In this document: positions 1-6,760 of the stretch, in pieces
Layout of the letters: every line of letters starts with the position of its first letter
Position numbering within the stretch: position 1 is the first letter of the stretch
Source: Deltaproteobacteria bacterium
Lineage (GTDB): Bacteria > Myxococcota > XYA12-FULL-58-9 > JAUUZB01
Assembly: GCA_030590185.1 (NCBI GenBank)
Contig: JAUUZB010000097.1
Span: 1 to 8,576, forward strand
DNA length: 8,576 nt
Reading direction: 5' to 3'
Translations under genes and position numbers: made by a program
Notes under the pieces: model-generated
The model's input: the letters and a program-made list of their open reading frames with translations, nothing else
What the model was told of the DNA's origin: nothing
The model's database searches: none

Positions 1-485
1 ATGGTCCCTTCGGTGCGCGCGGTCTTACCGATGGAGCCCGCGGGCACCAGGAAGTTCGGCGCGGCCAGCACCCGCACGTAGGCGCCGGTTTGGTCGTCAC
101 CGACCAGCGCGAACCAGCTTCTCTTATGGTGGCACATGGCCGCCACGTTGCCCTCGATCTGCACCAGCTTGCCCTGCAGCGCGGCGCCCTTGGCGACCAC
201 CTCGGCGATGGTGACCTTCTCGGCCTGGCCGAGATCCTTGCCGGCGCGGGTGATCGTGGCGCCCGCATCGTTCTTCACGGTCCGGGCGCTATCGGCGGTG
301 ACCTGTTCGGCGCCGTCGGTGCAGCCGCAACCCTCAGCCGGCTCGCCGTGGTCGCAGCCGGCCTCTTTGACGGCGGCGGAGGTGGTGCCCGGGGCCGTAC
401 CATCGGCGGGGACCGGTTGACCGACGCAACCCCAGCCCCATAGGGCCACGGTGCAAAGAGCTGTGAGCGCGAGCTTGCTGGTCAT
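1..485 (-). CDS. DUF4920-like lipoprotein (3' end outside window)
   Basis: The reading frame is open from an ATG at 485 to the left edge, giving 161 visible residues without a stop. The start is fixed by a strong GGAGGAG ribosome binding site at 492-498, six bases upstream. The N-terminus is a short signal peptide with a hydrophobic core ending in GWGC, so Cys20 is a plausible lipidation site, although Trp inside the lipobox is unusual. A low-complexity linker follows with a Cys cluster (C44, C53, C55; CDHG then CGC), which could bind metal or form disulfides. Residues about 100-161 match the DUF4920 pattern as I remember it: a GKxVxIEGxV strand, a C-x-x-K-x-x-W turn (C118, W124), then YVRV, FLVPAG and GKxAxxEGT. 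Many DUF4920 proteins carry KGCW at the turn; here the Cys before Trp is Ser. Function is unknown. It probably sits in the periplasm or outer membrane as an OB-like domain. Confidence 0.75.
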   Translation of the reverse strand, partial: MTSKLALTALCTVALWGWGCVGQPVPADGTAPGTTSAAVKEAGCDHGEPAEGCGCTDGAEQVTADSARTVKNDAGATITRAGKDLGQAEKVTIAEVVAKGAALQGKLVQIEGNVAAMCHHKRSWFALVGDDQTGAYVRVLAAPNFLVPAGSIGKTARTEGT

Positions 486-499
486 CGTCTTCTCCTCCC

Positions 500-526
500 G
501 AGCCGTACCGGAGCTGGCGGCGGCTC
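500..526 (-). other. Inverted repeat in the lipoprotein 5' leader
   Basis: GAGCCG (500-505) and CGGCTC (521-526) form a 6-bp inverted repeat around a 15-nt loop. It lies directly upstream of the GGAGGAG ribosome binding site of the lipoprotein gene. No U-tract follows on the minus strand, so it does not look like a terminator for the PilZ gene. It may be a leader hairpin, or simply a chance GC-rich pairing. Confidence 0.25.
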
Positions 527-541
527 TTTCACGGGCGGCCT

Positions 542-570
542 TGCATATCGAATGTGCCCAAGAGTCGCAA
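542..570 (-). promoter_or_regulatory. Possible sigma70-type promoter for the DUF4920-like lipoprotein
   Basis: On the minus strand TTGCGA (570-565) and TATGCA (547-542) are separated by 17 bases. This would place transcription start near 535, about 50 nt before the lipoprotein start. The -10 match is poor, and the call rests mainly on correct spacing inside a 108-nt gap between two genes. Confidence 0.25.
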
Positions 571-593
571 CGGCAAGCGTCGCTACGGCCGGC

Positions 594-2000
594 TCAGGAT
601 GCCAAGATGATCTGGCCGCGCTCATAGAAGGTAAACAGCAGCTCGACGATTCGGTCCTCGCTGAAACGTTGCTTGGTCAGGGCCTGGAGCTTGGCGAGAC
701 CCTTGGCCCGCTCGAGGACGCAGCTGAAGACCAGCTCATCCCGCTCGACGATCTGCACCTCGCGAAAGGCGCTGGTCAGCTCGACCTCGGCGCCGCTGCG
801 CAACAGCCCTCCGAACTGCTCGAGGGAGAGGCTCAGGAGGTCGAGGTCGCCTGGGTCGGGGCTAGCGGGCTCCTCCCCGTCGTCGGTGTCGGGGTCGGGG
901 TCGGGGTCGATGTCAATATCGACATCTATATCGACCTCGAAGTCTGTGGATGCCGGCACCGAGGCGGTCTCTGCGGTCGCCTCCACCCCCCCGGGCAATC
1001 GCCCCCCACCGCTGATCGTGAACAGCTCCTCCGAGATATCCTCGGCTGGGTCGAAGTCGAACTCCAGGCCGGTGCGGACCTTGAGCGCTTCGATCGCCGC
1101 GGCGCTGATCGGTTCCGCCGCCTCGGCGTTCGCCTCAGCGGTGACGATTGCCAGCATCCGCCGCAGGTGGCGCTCGCTGTCGCGCAGGCGCTTGAAACGA
1201 GCCCCGAGCTTTTCGTGGCGGGTCTGGAGGCTTTCATAGTGCTCGTTCCAGGTATCGAGGGTGCCCTGGGCCGCGCGGGCGGTGGCCGCCGCTTCCTCGG
1301 AGCGCTTCTCCTCCCGGGCCACGACCTCGGCGAGATCCGCACTCAGCTCCCAAAACTCTCGCTTGGCGGTCTCCCCTTCCTTGCTCAGCTCGTGGACCAC
1401 CGTCTCGAGCTCGGCATTGCGGGCGGCGAGCTGCTCGACGTTGCCGCTGAGCTCCGCCTGCTTGGTGAGTAGTCGTTTGTTCTCGGCGACCAAGCCCTCG
1501 ACCAAATCGCGTTGCTGGGCGTCATCCTCCTCGCCCTGCTCGATCTCCTCGTGCAAGGAGATGATCTGGGCGTCGGCGCTACGCAGCCGCCCGCGAAGGA
1601 GCGCGATCTCGGCGAGCGGCTCCTCGGGTGTGGGTGGCGGTGCGGGCATGCCGTCCGGATCGGGGAGCGGCTCACCGTATTGGGCGACGACGTCGCGCAG
1701 GGCCGCCTGGGTCGCCTCGTCGGTGAGGGCGAACTGGACGCCCATGCCGCCGAGTTGATCCGTGGTTGGCGGTGTGACCCGAACGACGGTCCCCTCGAGC
1801 CGCAGGGGCTCCTGGAGGTGCGGGGGGAGGAGCTCGATGGCGAGCTCGCTGCCGATCGGCAGGATGCGTTTGGTCTGGATGAACAGGCCGCCTTCGGAGA
1901 GGTCGCGCAGGTAGCGATGGCGCAGCTTGTCGGCGCTCTCGATCCGCAGCGACACGGTCGGCAGCTGGTGCCGCGGGCTCTGCCGGCGCTCATCAGACAT
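594..2000 (-). CDS. PilZ-domain protein with long coiled coil and acidic repeat
   Basis: This 468-aa protein has a PilZ domain at residues about 5-108. The c-di-GMP-binding signature is visible: RxxxR at R6-R10 and DxSxxG at D33-S35-G38. A Pro-rich hinge (114-127) follows, then a long charged helix predicted as coiled coil (about 128-285) rich in Glu, Gln, Leu and Ala. Next come a linker, an Asp-dipeptide stretch (353-374) and a compact C-terminal segment (about 384-468) I do not recognise. PilZ plus coiled coil suggests a cytoplasmic c-di-GMP effector or scaffold, perhaps for motility or polar localisation; no TM or signal peptide is seen. ATG at 2000 is preferred, with GGAAG four bases upstream; a TTG one codon earlier is also possible. 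It lies 69 nt after the GMC gene with no clear terminator between, so co-transcription is possible but a functional link is not shown. Confidence 0.85.
   Translation of the reverse strand: MSDERRQSPRHQLPTVSLRIESADKLRHRYLRDLSEGGLFIQTKRILPIGSELAIELLPPHLQEPLRLEGTVVRVTPPTTDQLGGMGVQFALTDEATQAALRDVVAQYGEPLPDPDGMPAPPPTPEEPLAEIALLRGRLRSADAQIISLHEEIEQGEEDDAQQRDLVEGLVAENKRLLTKQAELSGNVEQLAARNAELETVVHELSKEGETAKREFWELSADLAEVVAREEKRSEEAAATARAAQGTLDTWNEHYESLQTRHEKLGARFKRLRDSERHLRRMLAIVTAEANAEAAEPISAAAIEALKVRTGLEFDFDPAEDISEELFTISGGGRLPGGVEATAETASVPASTDFEVDIDVDIDIDPDPDPDTDDGEEPASPDPGDLDLLSLSLEQFGGLLRSGAEVELTSAFREVQIVERDELVFSCVLERAKGLAKLQALTKQRFSEDRIVELLFTFYERGQIILAS
879..944 (-). repeat. Asp-dipeptide repeat tract in the PilZ protein
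   Basis: Residues 353-374 of the PilZ protein alternate Asp with Val/Ile, then with Pro (DIDVDIDID followed by DPDPDPD). In DNA the core is three perfect GGGGTC hexamers on the plus strand (891-908), flanked by degenerate GTC-periodic sequence. The result is a short acidic, probably extended segment between the coiled coil and the C-terminal domain. Such a tract could act as a spacer or a loose cation-binding segment, and it may vary in length by slippage. Confidence 0.8.
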
Positions 2001-2069
2001 CAAACTTCCAGAGCTTAGGCTAGCACCAGCCGGCGGGCGGACAAACCTGAGCCCTCGATTTGGATCGGT

Positions 2070-3743
2070 CTAGTCGATCTCCCGGCGCCGGAAACGTTCG
2101 GCGAGGGCGCGGCCGACCCTGAAGCTGTTGGCCAGAATGGTCGGGGTGGCCGGGACGCCGCCGGAGGTAGGCATGAAGCTGGCGTCGGTGACGTAAAGGT
2201 TGTCGACCTCGTGGGCGCGGCAGGTTGGATCGAGCACCGAGCTCGCCGGGTCCCGTCCGAAGCGACAGGTGCCGTGCTGGAGATGATAGGTGGTGCTGCC
2301 CCACGTCCAGGGCTCGACCTGCTTGGCCGCCGGTCGCACCGCCTCGAGCACCTCGAGGCCCTTTCTGACTAGAAATTTGTTGGTCTCGACGTCGGCCGGG
2401 TGATGCTCCAGGGTGATCCGCGCCGCGGGCAGGCCGCGACGGTCGGTAATGGTGGGATCGAGGTCGACGTAGGTGCCGGGGTTCGCCAGGAACTCGCCAA
2501 AGACCTCGAACTCGATCCACAGCTCCTCCTGGAAATATTGACGCATCCGCTCTTTGAGTGCGTCGCCGAGTAGCTCGTGATCGGCGTCGCCGATCAAACG
2601 CATCGCCGCGTTGATCGGGTTCGGATGATGGAAGAGGAAGTTGTGGGTGCCGCCCTTGGGCAGGGGCAGGCCGGCCTTTGGGACCCAGTAAAAGTCTTGC
2701 AGGCTGCGCAACAGGAAGGGCAGGTCCTGGTTTTCTGGGCCGAGGCGCTCGCGCAGGGCGCGGCGCTCGAAGATGCCGGTGCCCTTGCCAAAAGTCGAAA
2801 AGGTGAGGTTGCGCCCGACCAGGCCGCTGCCGTTGGCCAGGCCGTGGGGGAACTGGCTCGACTCCGAGAGCAACAACAGGCGGGCGCTCTCGATGGCGGA
2901 GGCGGCCAGGACCACCACCCGCGCCTCGACGAATTGCGTCGTGCCCTCGCGGTCGAGGTACTCGACGCCGGTGGCCCGTTGTCCGTTGGTCACGATGCGG
3001 CGGGCCATGCACTCGGCGCGGATCTCGAGCCGGCCGGTGGCCTCGGCCCGCGGCAGCAACGAAGCGAGGACGCTCGACTTGGAGCCGTTCTCGCAGCCGT
3101 ACTCGCCGCACATGCCGCAATAGTTGCAAGGCGGTCGCACGCCGTACGGCTCGGAGAGCAACGCCCGGGCGGTGGGGAACGGGTGTAGGCCGAGGGAGCG
3201 CGCCGCCTCGTCGATCAGCGCGGCGGCCGGGTGCGGTGCCAGCGGCGGTAGGGCGAACGGTCCGCGGGGCGGCTCAAAGGGGTTGAGTCCGGCTTGGCCC
3301 GACACGCCGATGCGCGCCTCGGCCAGCTCGTAGAAAGGCGTCAGCTCAGCGAGGCTGATCGGCCAGTCCGCGAGGTCGGCGCCCGGGATGCCGCCGGTGA
3401 GGGTGGCCAGGCGCAGGTCCTCCTCGTGCAAGCGGTACCAAAAGCCACTCATGTGCACCGTGCCACCGCCGACGCACTGACTGGTCCAGCCGTCCCGGGT
3501 CATCTCCGATTTGCCGCCGGCGCCCTTGCGCACCACGTGCGGGTCATCGACGGCCCAGGGCACGAAGAAATCCCGGCGGCAGATCGCGATCTCATCGTGG
3601 GTGAAATCACGCAGGGTGTAGTACGGCCCCTTCTCGAGGATCAGCACCCGGGCCCCCGCCTCGGCGAGCAGGGTTGCCACGGGCGCGCCGCCGGCGCCGC
3701 TGCCGATCACCACCAGGTCGAATTGTTCGTGTCGTTGGGTCAT
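2070..3743 (-). CDS. GMC-family FAD dehydrogenase (gluconate/glucose dehydrogenase large-subunit type)
   Basis: This 557-aa protein is a typical GMC oxidoreductase in length and order. The N-terminal FAD Rossmann motif is GSGAGG (G14, G16, G19) with E37 after the second strand. A CVGGGTVHMSG segment (90-100) matches the FAD-contacting GMC signature. The C-terminal domain has HGTCRFG with likely catalytic H490, then LYVTDASFMPTSGG and PATPTILANSFRVG. A Cys cluster, C206, C209, C212 and C217 (CNYCGMCGEYGC), resembles the cluster in membrane-bound gluconate/glucose-type dehydrogenases, some of which carry a [3Fe-4S] cluster. There is no signal peptide; in this family the flavoprotein is exported by hitch-hiking on the TAT signal of the small subunit, encoded 3 nt upstream here. 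The protein would oxidise an alcohol or sugar in the periplasm; the substrate cannot be read from sequence. The Asn of the usual NPT-like C-terminal motif appears to be Pro531. Confidence 0.9.
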   Translation of the reverse strand: MTQRHEQFDLVVIGSGAGGAPVATLLAEAGARVLILEKGPYYTLRDFTHDEIAICRRDFFVPWAVDDPHVVRKGAGGKSEMTRDGWTSQCVGGGTVHMSGFWYRLHEEDLRLATLTGGIPGADLADWPISLAELTPFYELAEARIGVSGQAGLNPFEPPRGPFALPPLAPHPAAALIDEAARSLGLHPFPTARALLSEPYGVRPPCNYCGMCGEYGCENGSKSSVLASLLPRAEATGRLEIRAECMARRIVTNGQRATGVEYLDREGTTQFVEARVVVLAASAIESARLLLLSESSQFPHGLANGSGLVGRNLTFSTFGKGTGIFERRALRERLGPENQDLPFLLRSLQDFYWVPKAGLPLPKGGTHNFLFHHPNPINAAMRLIGDADHELLGDALKERMRQYFQEELWIEFEVFGEFLANPGTYVDLDPTITDRRGLPAARITLEHHPADVETNKFLVRKGLEVLEAVRPAAKQVEPWTWGSTTYHLQHGTCRFGRDPASSVLDPTCRAHEVDNLYVTDASFMPTSGGVPATPTILANSFRVGRALAERFRRREID

Positions 3744-3746
3744 GGC

Positions 3747-4280
3747 TCAGAAGGGAAGGTTGCTCCGCCGCCGCACCTGCTTGGGCGCGTACCAACAATG
3801 GCTGACGCCGGCCATGTGCCAGCCGACCTGGTCGCGGTTGCCGCCGTAGGACGGATCGCCGAGGTAGCTCTCCACGGTGAGTGAGACCAGATGCTCGAAG
3901 GTGCGTCGGCCGTCGAGGCGCCGGCCCGAGACCCGACCGGCGCGAAAGGCGCTGAGGATCGCATCTTGCTGTTCTGGGGTGCAGGCGGCAAAGGCCCGGC
4001 GGTGTTGGGTGCGGGCCAGGCGGTTCATCTCGAGGCCGGCGAGCATGAAGTCCCGGCGCAGCGCTTTGAACGGGCGACGACCGACCGACCGCTCGATGTA
4101 GATCAACGCGCCGGCGTCAACGGCACCGGGCAGGATGCGGTCGACCGCTGCCCCTAGGGCGGGCGCGCACTCCTGGGGTAGACCCTCGAGCCAGCCGCGC
4201 GCGGCCAGGCGGCGGATCGGCCACGCCGCTACGGTGCCGAGGGCCGTGAGGCCGATGAGGAGCTGACGGCGGGTGATCAT
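3747..4280 (-). CDS. Gluconate 2-dehydrogenase subunit 3-family protein, TAT signal
   Basis: This 177-aa protein begins with a twin-arginine signal (TRRQLLIGL, residues 3-11) and a hydrophobic stretch to about residue 20. The C-terminal half carries the family hallmark FEHLVSLTVESYLGDPSYGGN (about 128-148), followed by VGW, as in gluconate 2-dehydrogenase subunit 3 proteins. In known complexes this small subunit binds the GMC flavoprotein and takes it through the TAT system. That fits the next gene, a signal-less GMC protein starting 3 nt later. The start ATG overlaps the stop of the cytochrome c gene by 4 nt (ATGA), with a strong GGAGGAG at 4286-4292, five bases upstream, so translation is probably coupled. 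It has no recognisable redox motif of its own. Confidence 0.87.
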   Translation of the reverse strand: MITRRQLLIGLTALGTVAAWPIRRLAARGWLEGLPQECAPALGAAVDRILPGAVDAGALIYIERSVGRRPFKALRRDFMLAGLEMNRLARTQHRRAFAACTPEQQDAILSAFRAGRVSGRRLDGRRTFEHLVSLTVESYLGDPSYGGNRDQVGWHMAGVSHCWYAPKQVRRRSNLPF

Positions 4281-5401
4281 GGCTGCTCCTCCGCTGCTGG
4301 TACGCCGGTGGTATCGGACTCGGTCTCAATTTCGGACACAGGTGCCGACTGCGCCTCACCTCGAGTCACCGCGCCGCCACGACTATAAGGATGACAAGCG
4401 AGGCAGGCGTCGCGGTGCTCGCGGATCAACGGGCACCACTGCCCCGCCGGCACGGCTGGATCATGGCAACCGGCGCAGGCCAGCGAGCCTCGGGTTACTA
4501 GATACGAGCAGCGATGCTCAAATCGACCCTGGGCGACGCCCCGTGGCCCGTTGTGGCACCGCACGCAGGGGGCATCGACGCGGCGGTCGGCGTTGAGCTC
4601 TAGCTGGGGAAGGGTGAGGCCGTGGAGGAAGGCGATCAGATCGGTCAGCGCCTCCGGGTCGTCCTTTAGGGTTCGCTCGTAGGCGGGCATGGTGGAGCGC
4701 GGGTAATCGGCGGCCGGCTCGAACAGGCTAGTGCGCAGCGCCTCACTACTCTGCCGGCCCAGGGCTCTCAGATCCGGTCCGTAGTCCCAGCCACCGCGGC
4801 CGCCGGCGGCCAAGGGATGACACATGGCGCAGCCGAGACGCAGGTAGAGCTCGGCCCCGCGCGCCACCCTCTCGCCGCCCGGCTTGGCGCCAGGGACGTG
4901 GCAAGCGCTGCAGCTCGCCTGTTGGTAGGGGGCGGTGAGCAACGGATCTCGGATCGAGGTGCCGACTAGGGCGTGGGCCTCCGCCGCCTCGAGGGCCCGG
5001 CCGGTTCCCCCATGGCAGGCGGTGCACCCGATGCGTTCCGGCTCGTGACCCGGCGCGTGGACCGGGTGGGGCTCGAGCTGTGCCAACCCCGAGCTGCGCG
5101 GCTCGAGCTGTGCCAATCCCGAGCTGCTCGGCTCGAGTTGTGCCAATCCCGAGCTGCTCGGCTCGAGCGCGCCGAGGTGACAGGTGGCGCAGCGATCGAC
5201 GCGCCCATCCGGGGTACGCAGCTCGCGAATACCGAGGATCTCTGACGGGATCCCGAGGGATGCGTACTGGGCCTGCAGCCGCCGCCAGGGCGCGCGCCGC
5301 TCCTGCACGACCGCGCCGAGGGCGACCAAGGCGACCAGGATCGCCGACACCAACATACCGATCTGCAGCCGGCGGTGATCGCGTTTGGCATCGAAGCTCA
5401 T
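4277..5401 (-). CDS. Membrane-anchored seven-haem cytochrome c
   Basis: The 374-aa product has one N-terminal TM anchor (about 14-32), with the rest facing the periplasm. Seven CxxCH haem-binding motifs are present at C71, C126, C164, C191, C279, C309 and C333. The central part (about 178-262) looks like a class I monohaem domain: RGAELYLRLGCAMCH, a YGPDL segment, MPAY with Met238 as possible axial ligand, and a C-terminal helix. Two three-haem groups flank it. A ten-residue tandem repeat fills the linker between haems 1 and 2. The gene starts 18 nt after the cytochrome b stop, with GGGGAGG at 5414-5420, and overlaps the next gene by 4 nt. Its place after Rieske and cytochrome b suggests it substitutes for cytochrome c1/f in a bc-type complex. 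It could also accept electrons from the downstream GMC dehydrogenase, which lacks a cytochrome subunit. The acidic tail (347-374) lacks motifs. Confidence 0.9.
   Translation of the reverse strand: MSFDAKRDHRRLQIGMLVSAILVALVALGAVVQERRAPWRRLQAQYASLGIPSEILGIRELRTPDGRVDRCATCHLGALEPSSSGLAQLEPSSSGLAQLEPRSSGLAQLEPHPVHAPGHEPERIGCTACHGGTGRALEAAEAHALVGTSIRDPLLTAPYQQASCSACHVPGAKPGGERVARGAELYLRLGCAMCHPLAAGGRGGWDYGPDLRALGRQSSEALRTSLFEPAADYPRSTMPAYERTLKDDPEALTDLIAFLHGLTLPQLELNADRRVDAPCVRCHNGPRGVAQGRFEHRCSYLVTRGSLACAGCHDPAVPAGQWCPLIREHRDACLACHPYSRGGAVTRGEAQSAPVSEIETESDTTGVPAAEEQP
5071..5167 (-). repeat. Three 30-bp in-frame tandem repeats in the cytochrome c gene
   Basis: Three contiguous 30-bp units (5071-5100, 5101-5130, 5131-5160) differ at only one to three positions, and a fourth partial copy (gctcgag) starts at 5161. 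Each unit encodes ten residues, LEPSSSGLAQ or a close variant (PRSS in the last copy translated). The repeats lie between CxxCH motifs 1 and 2. Being exact multiples of three, they change linker length without breaking the frame, which suggests recent expansion. Confidence 0.95.
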
Positions 5402-5419
5402 CGTCCGGTCACGCCTCCC

Positions 5420-6760
5420 CTAGCCCAACTGCCCGGCTTGGGCCCACGGCCACTCGAGGATCCAATCCGGTCCGCGGGCGATGCCAATCAAGGTGGCGCC
5501 CAGCAGGAACACCATCAAGACGACCAACGCGGCGCGCAGGGCCGGCCGCGTCCGACCGCTGCGTTGACCGATCAACGCGAAGCTGAGCAGGGCGATCAAC
5601 ATCCCGAGGCCGGCCGGGTTGATCAGGTCCTGCAACCAGCCGGGCCAGTGGACGTGGGTCGCCTGCGCACCTGGCCACAGGAAGGCCACCTCCGTCAGCC
5701 CGAAGCCCAAGGCGGCCACGATGACGCTCACCACCAGCCAGCCGCGATCCGCGGCGTTGCCGAGCCAGACCCCGATCCCCTCGTCCTCGCGATCGAGCAG
5801 CGGCAACAACGAGAGGCCGAGGGCGAGCGCTGCAGGAAACAAGAAACCGCCGGTGAGCGCCGAGTAGCTCACCAACTCCTGAAAACCGACGAAGTACCAG
5901 GGTGCCTTTTCCGGGTTGGCCGGGTGCAGCGGGTCGGCCGGTGGACCGAGGGAGGCGTCGAGGAATAACGTTAGAATGCCGATGAGCCCGATCACGGTGA
6001 GCGCCAGGATCACCTCGCGCAGGACCAGATGTGGCCAGGCAGAAACCTGCGCCGAGTTGGCGGCCGCCGGGCGCGCCAGGCCATCGTCGCGCCGGATGCG
6101 CCACAGGTGCCACACCACGCCGGCCAAGAGCAGGCCGGGCAACAACGCAACGTGCAGGGTGTAGAAGCGCAACAGGGAGGCGGCGCCCACCTGGTCGCCG
6201 CCAAGGAGCAGGATCTTGAGGTGCGCGCCGATCAGCGGCAGGTTGTCGAGGAGGTTAGCCGCCACCTGCACCGCCCAGTAGGCGGTTTGATCCCAGACCA
6301 AGAGATACCCGCTAAAGGCGAGGCCGAGCATGAGGCCGAACAGGCCGAGGCCGATCCACCAGTTGAGCTCGCGGCCACGGTAGGCGGCGGTGGCCACGAC
6401 GCGCAACAGGTGCAAGGCAACCACGACCACCAGGGCGTGGGCGGCGAAGCGGTGCATCCGACGGGTGAAGGCGCCAAAGGCCACCACCTGCTCGATGTCG
6501 AGCATGCTGGCGTAGGCGCTGTCGGGCGTGGGCGAATAGTAGAGCATCAGCAACGCGCCCGTGACCGCGAGCAAGAGGCTGAGGGTCAGGGTGGTGATGC
6601 CGAGGCCGAAGGTGGTGGCGAAGCGCAGGGAGCGTTCGGTGACCCGCGGCGGATGCAGGTGGAGGTAGAAGTTGCGCTGGCGCTCAGCGCCGCGAAAGGT
6701 ACGCCCCAGGGTACCGCGGAGGGCCGCCAGGTTCTCGCGCAGGGCAGATCCGAAGGCCAT
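5420..6760 (-). CDS. Cytochrome b (fused b6/subunit IV type) of a bc complex
   Basis: This 446-aa polytopic protein has about eight TM helices. The haem ligands are visible: H103/H117 in helix B (14 apart) and H203/H218 in helix D (15 apart). The 15-residue spacing in helix D is typical of cytochrome b6 rather than mitochondrial-type cytochrome b. The second half resembles subunit IV, and the quinol-site motif appears as APWYF (286-290, within PEKAPWYFVGFQEL) in place of PEWY. The position of the b6 Cys that binds haem ci appears to be Phe51, so that extra haem is probably absent. The start is MAFGSALREN: its ATG at 6760 shares one base with the Rieske stop (TGATG) and follows a G-rich GGGGGG stretch. 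The protein would oxidise quinol at the membrane, passing electrons to the Rieske protein and the b haems. It is co-transcribed with Rieske and multihaem cytochrome c genes. Confidence 0.93.
   Translation of the reverse strand: MAFGSALRENLAALRGTLGRTFRGAERQRNFYLHLHPPRVTERSLRFATTFGLGITTLTLSLLLAVTGALLMLYYSPTPDSAYASMLDIEQVVAFGAFTRRMHRFAAHALVVVVALHLLRVVATAAYRGRELNWWIGLGLFGLMLGLAFSGYLLVWDQTAYWAVQVAANLLDNLPLIGAHLKILLLGGDQVGAASLLRFYTLHVALLPGLLLAGVVWHLWRIRRDDGLARPAAANSAQVSAWPHLVLREVILALTVIGLIGILTLFLDASLGPPADPLHPANPEKAPWYFVGFQELVSYSALTGGFLFPAALALGLSLLPLLDREDEGIGVWLGNAADRGWLVVSVIVAALGFGLTEVAFLWPGAQATHVHWPGWLQDLINPAGLGMLIALLSFALIGQRSGRTRPALRAALVVLMVFLLGATLIGIARGPDWILEWPWAQAGQLG

Noticed and set aside
548..562. 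Sigma54-like promoter (GGGCAC then GC) before the lipoprotein
   Set aside because: The GG and GC elements are two bases too far apart for a -24/-12 promoter.
569..588. Hairpin after the PilZ stop (GCGACG/CGTTGC) as a terminator
   Set aside because: The stem has a mismatch or G-U pair and no U-tract, so it is not supported.
552..1472. Long plus-strand open frame (306 aa) opposite the PilZ gene
   Set aside because: It is antisense to a protein with clear PilZ motifs and coiled coil. Its product has low-complexity GVGVGV, with no domain or ribosome binding site. High GC produces such frames.
2001..2069. Possible terminator between the GMC and PilZ genes
   Set aside because: Only very short stems (such as CGAT/ATCG) are visible, with no following U-run.
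2020..3129. Second minus-strand frame inside the GMC gene (369 aa)
   Set aside because: It is rich in Arg and Pro with no domains, and it overlaps a GMC protein with FAD and catalytic motifs intact.
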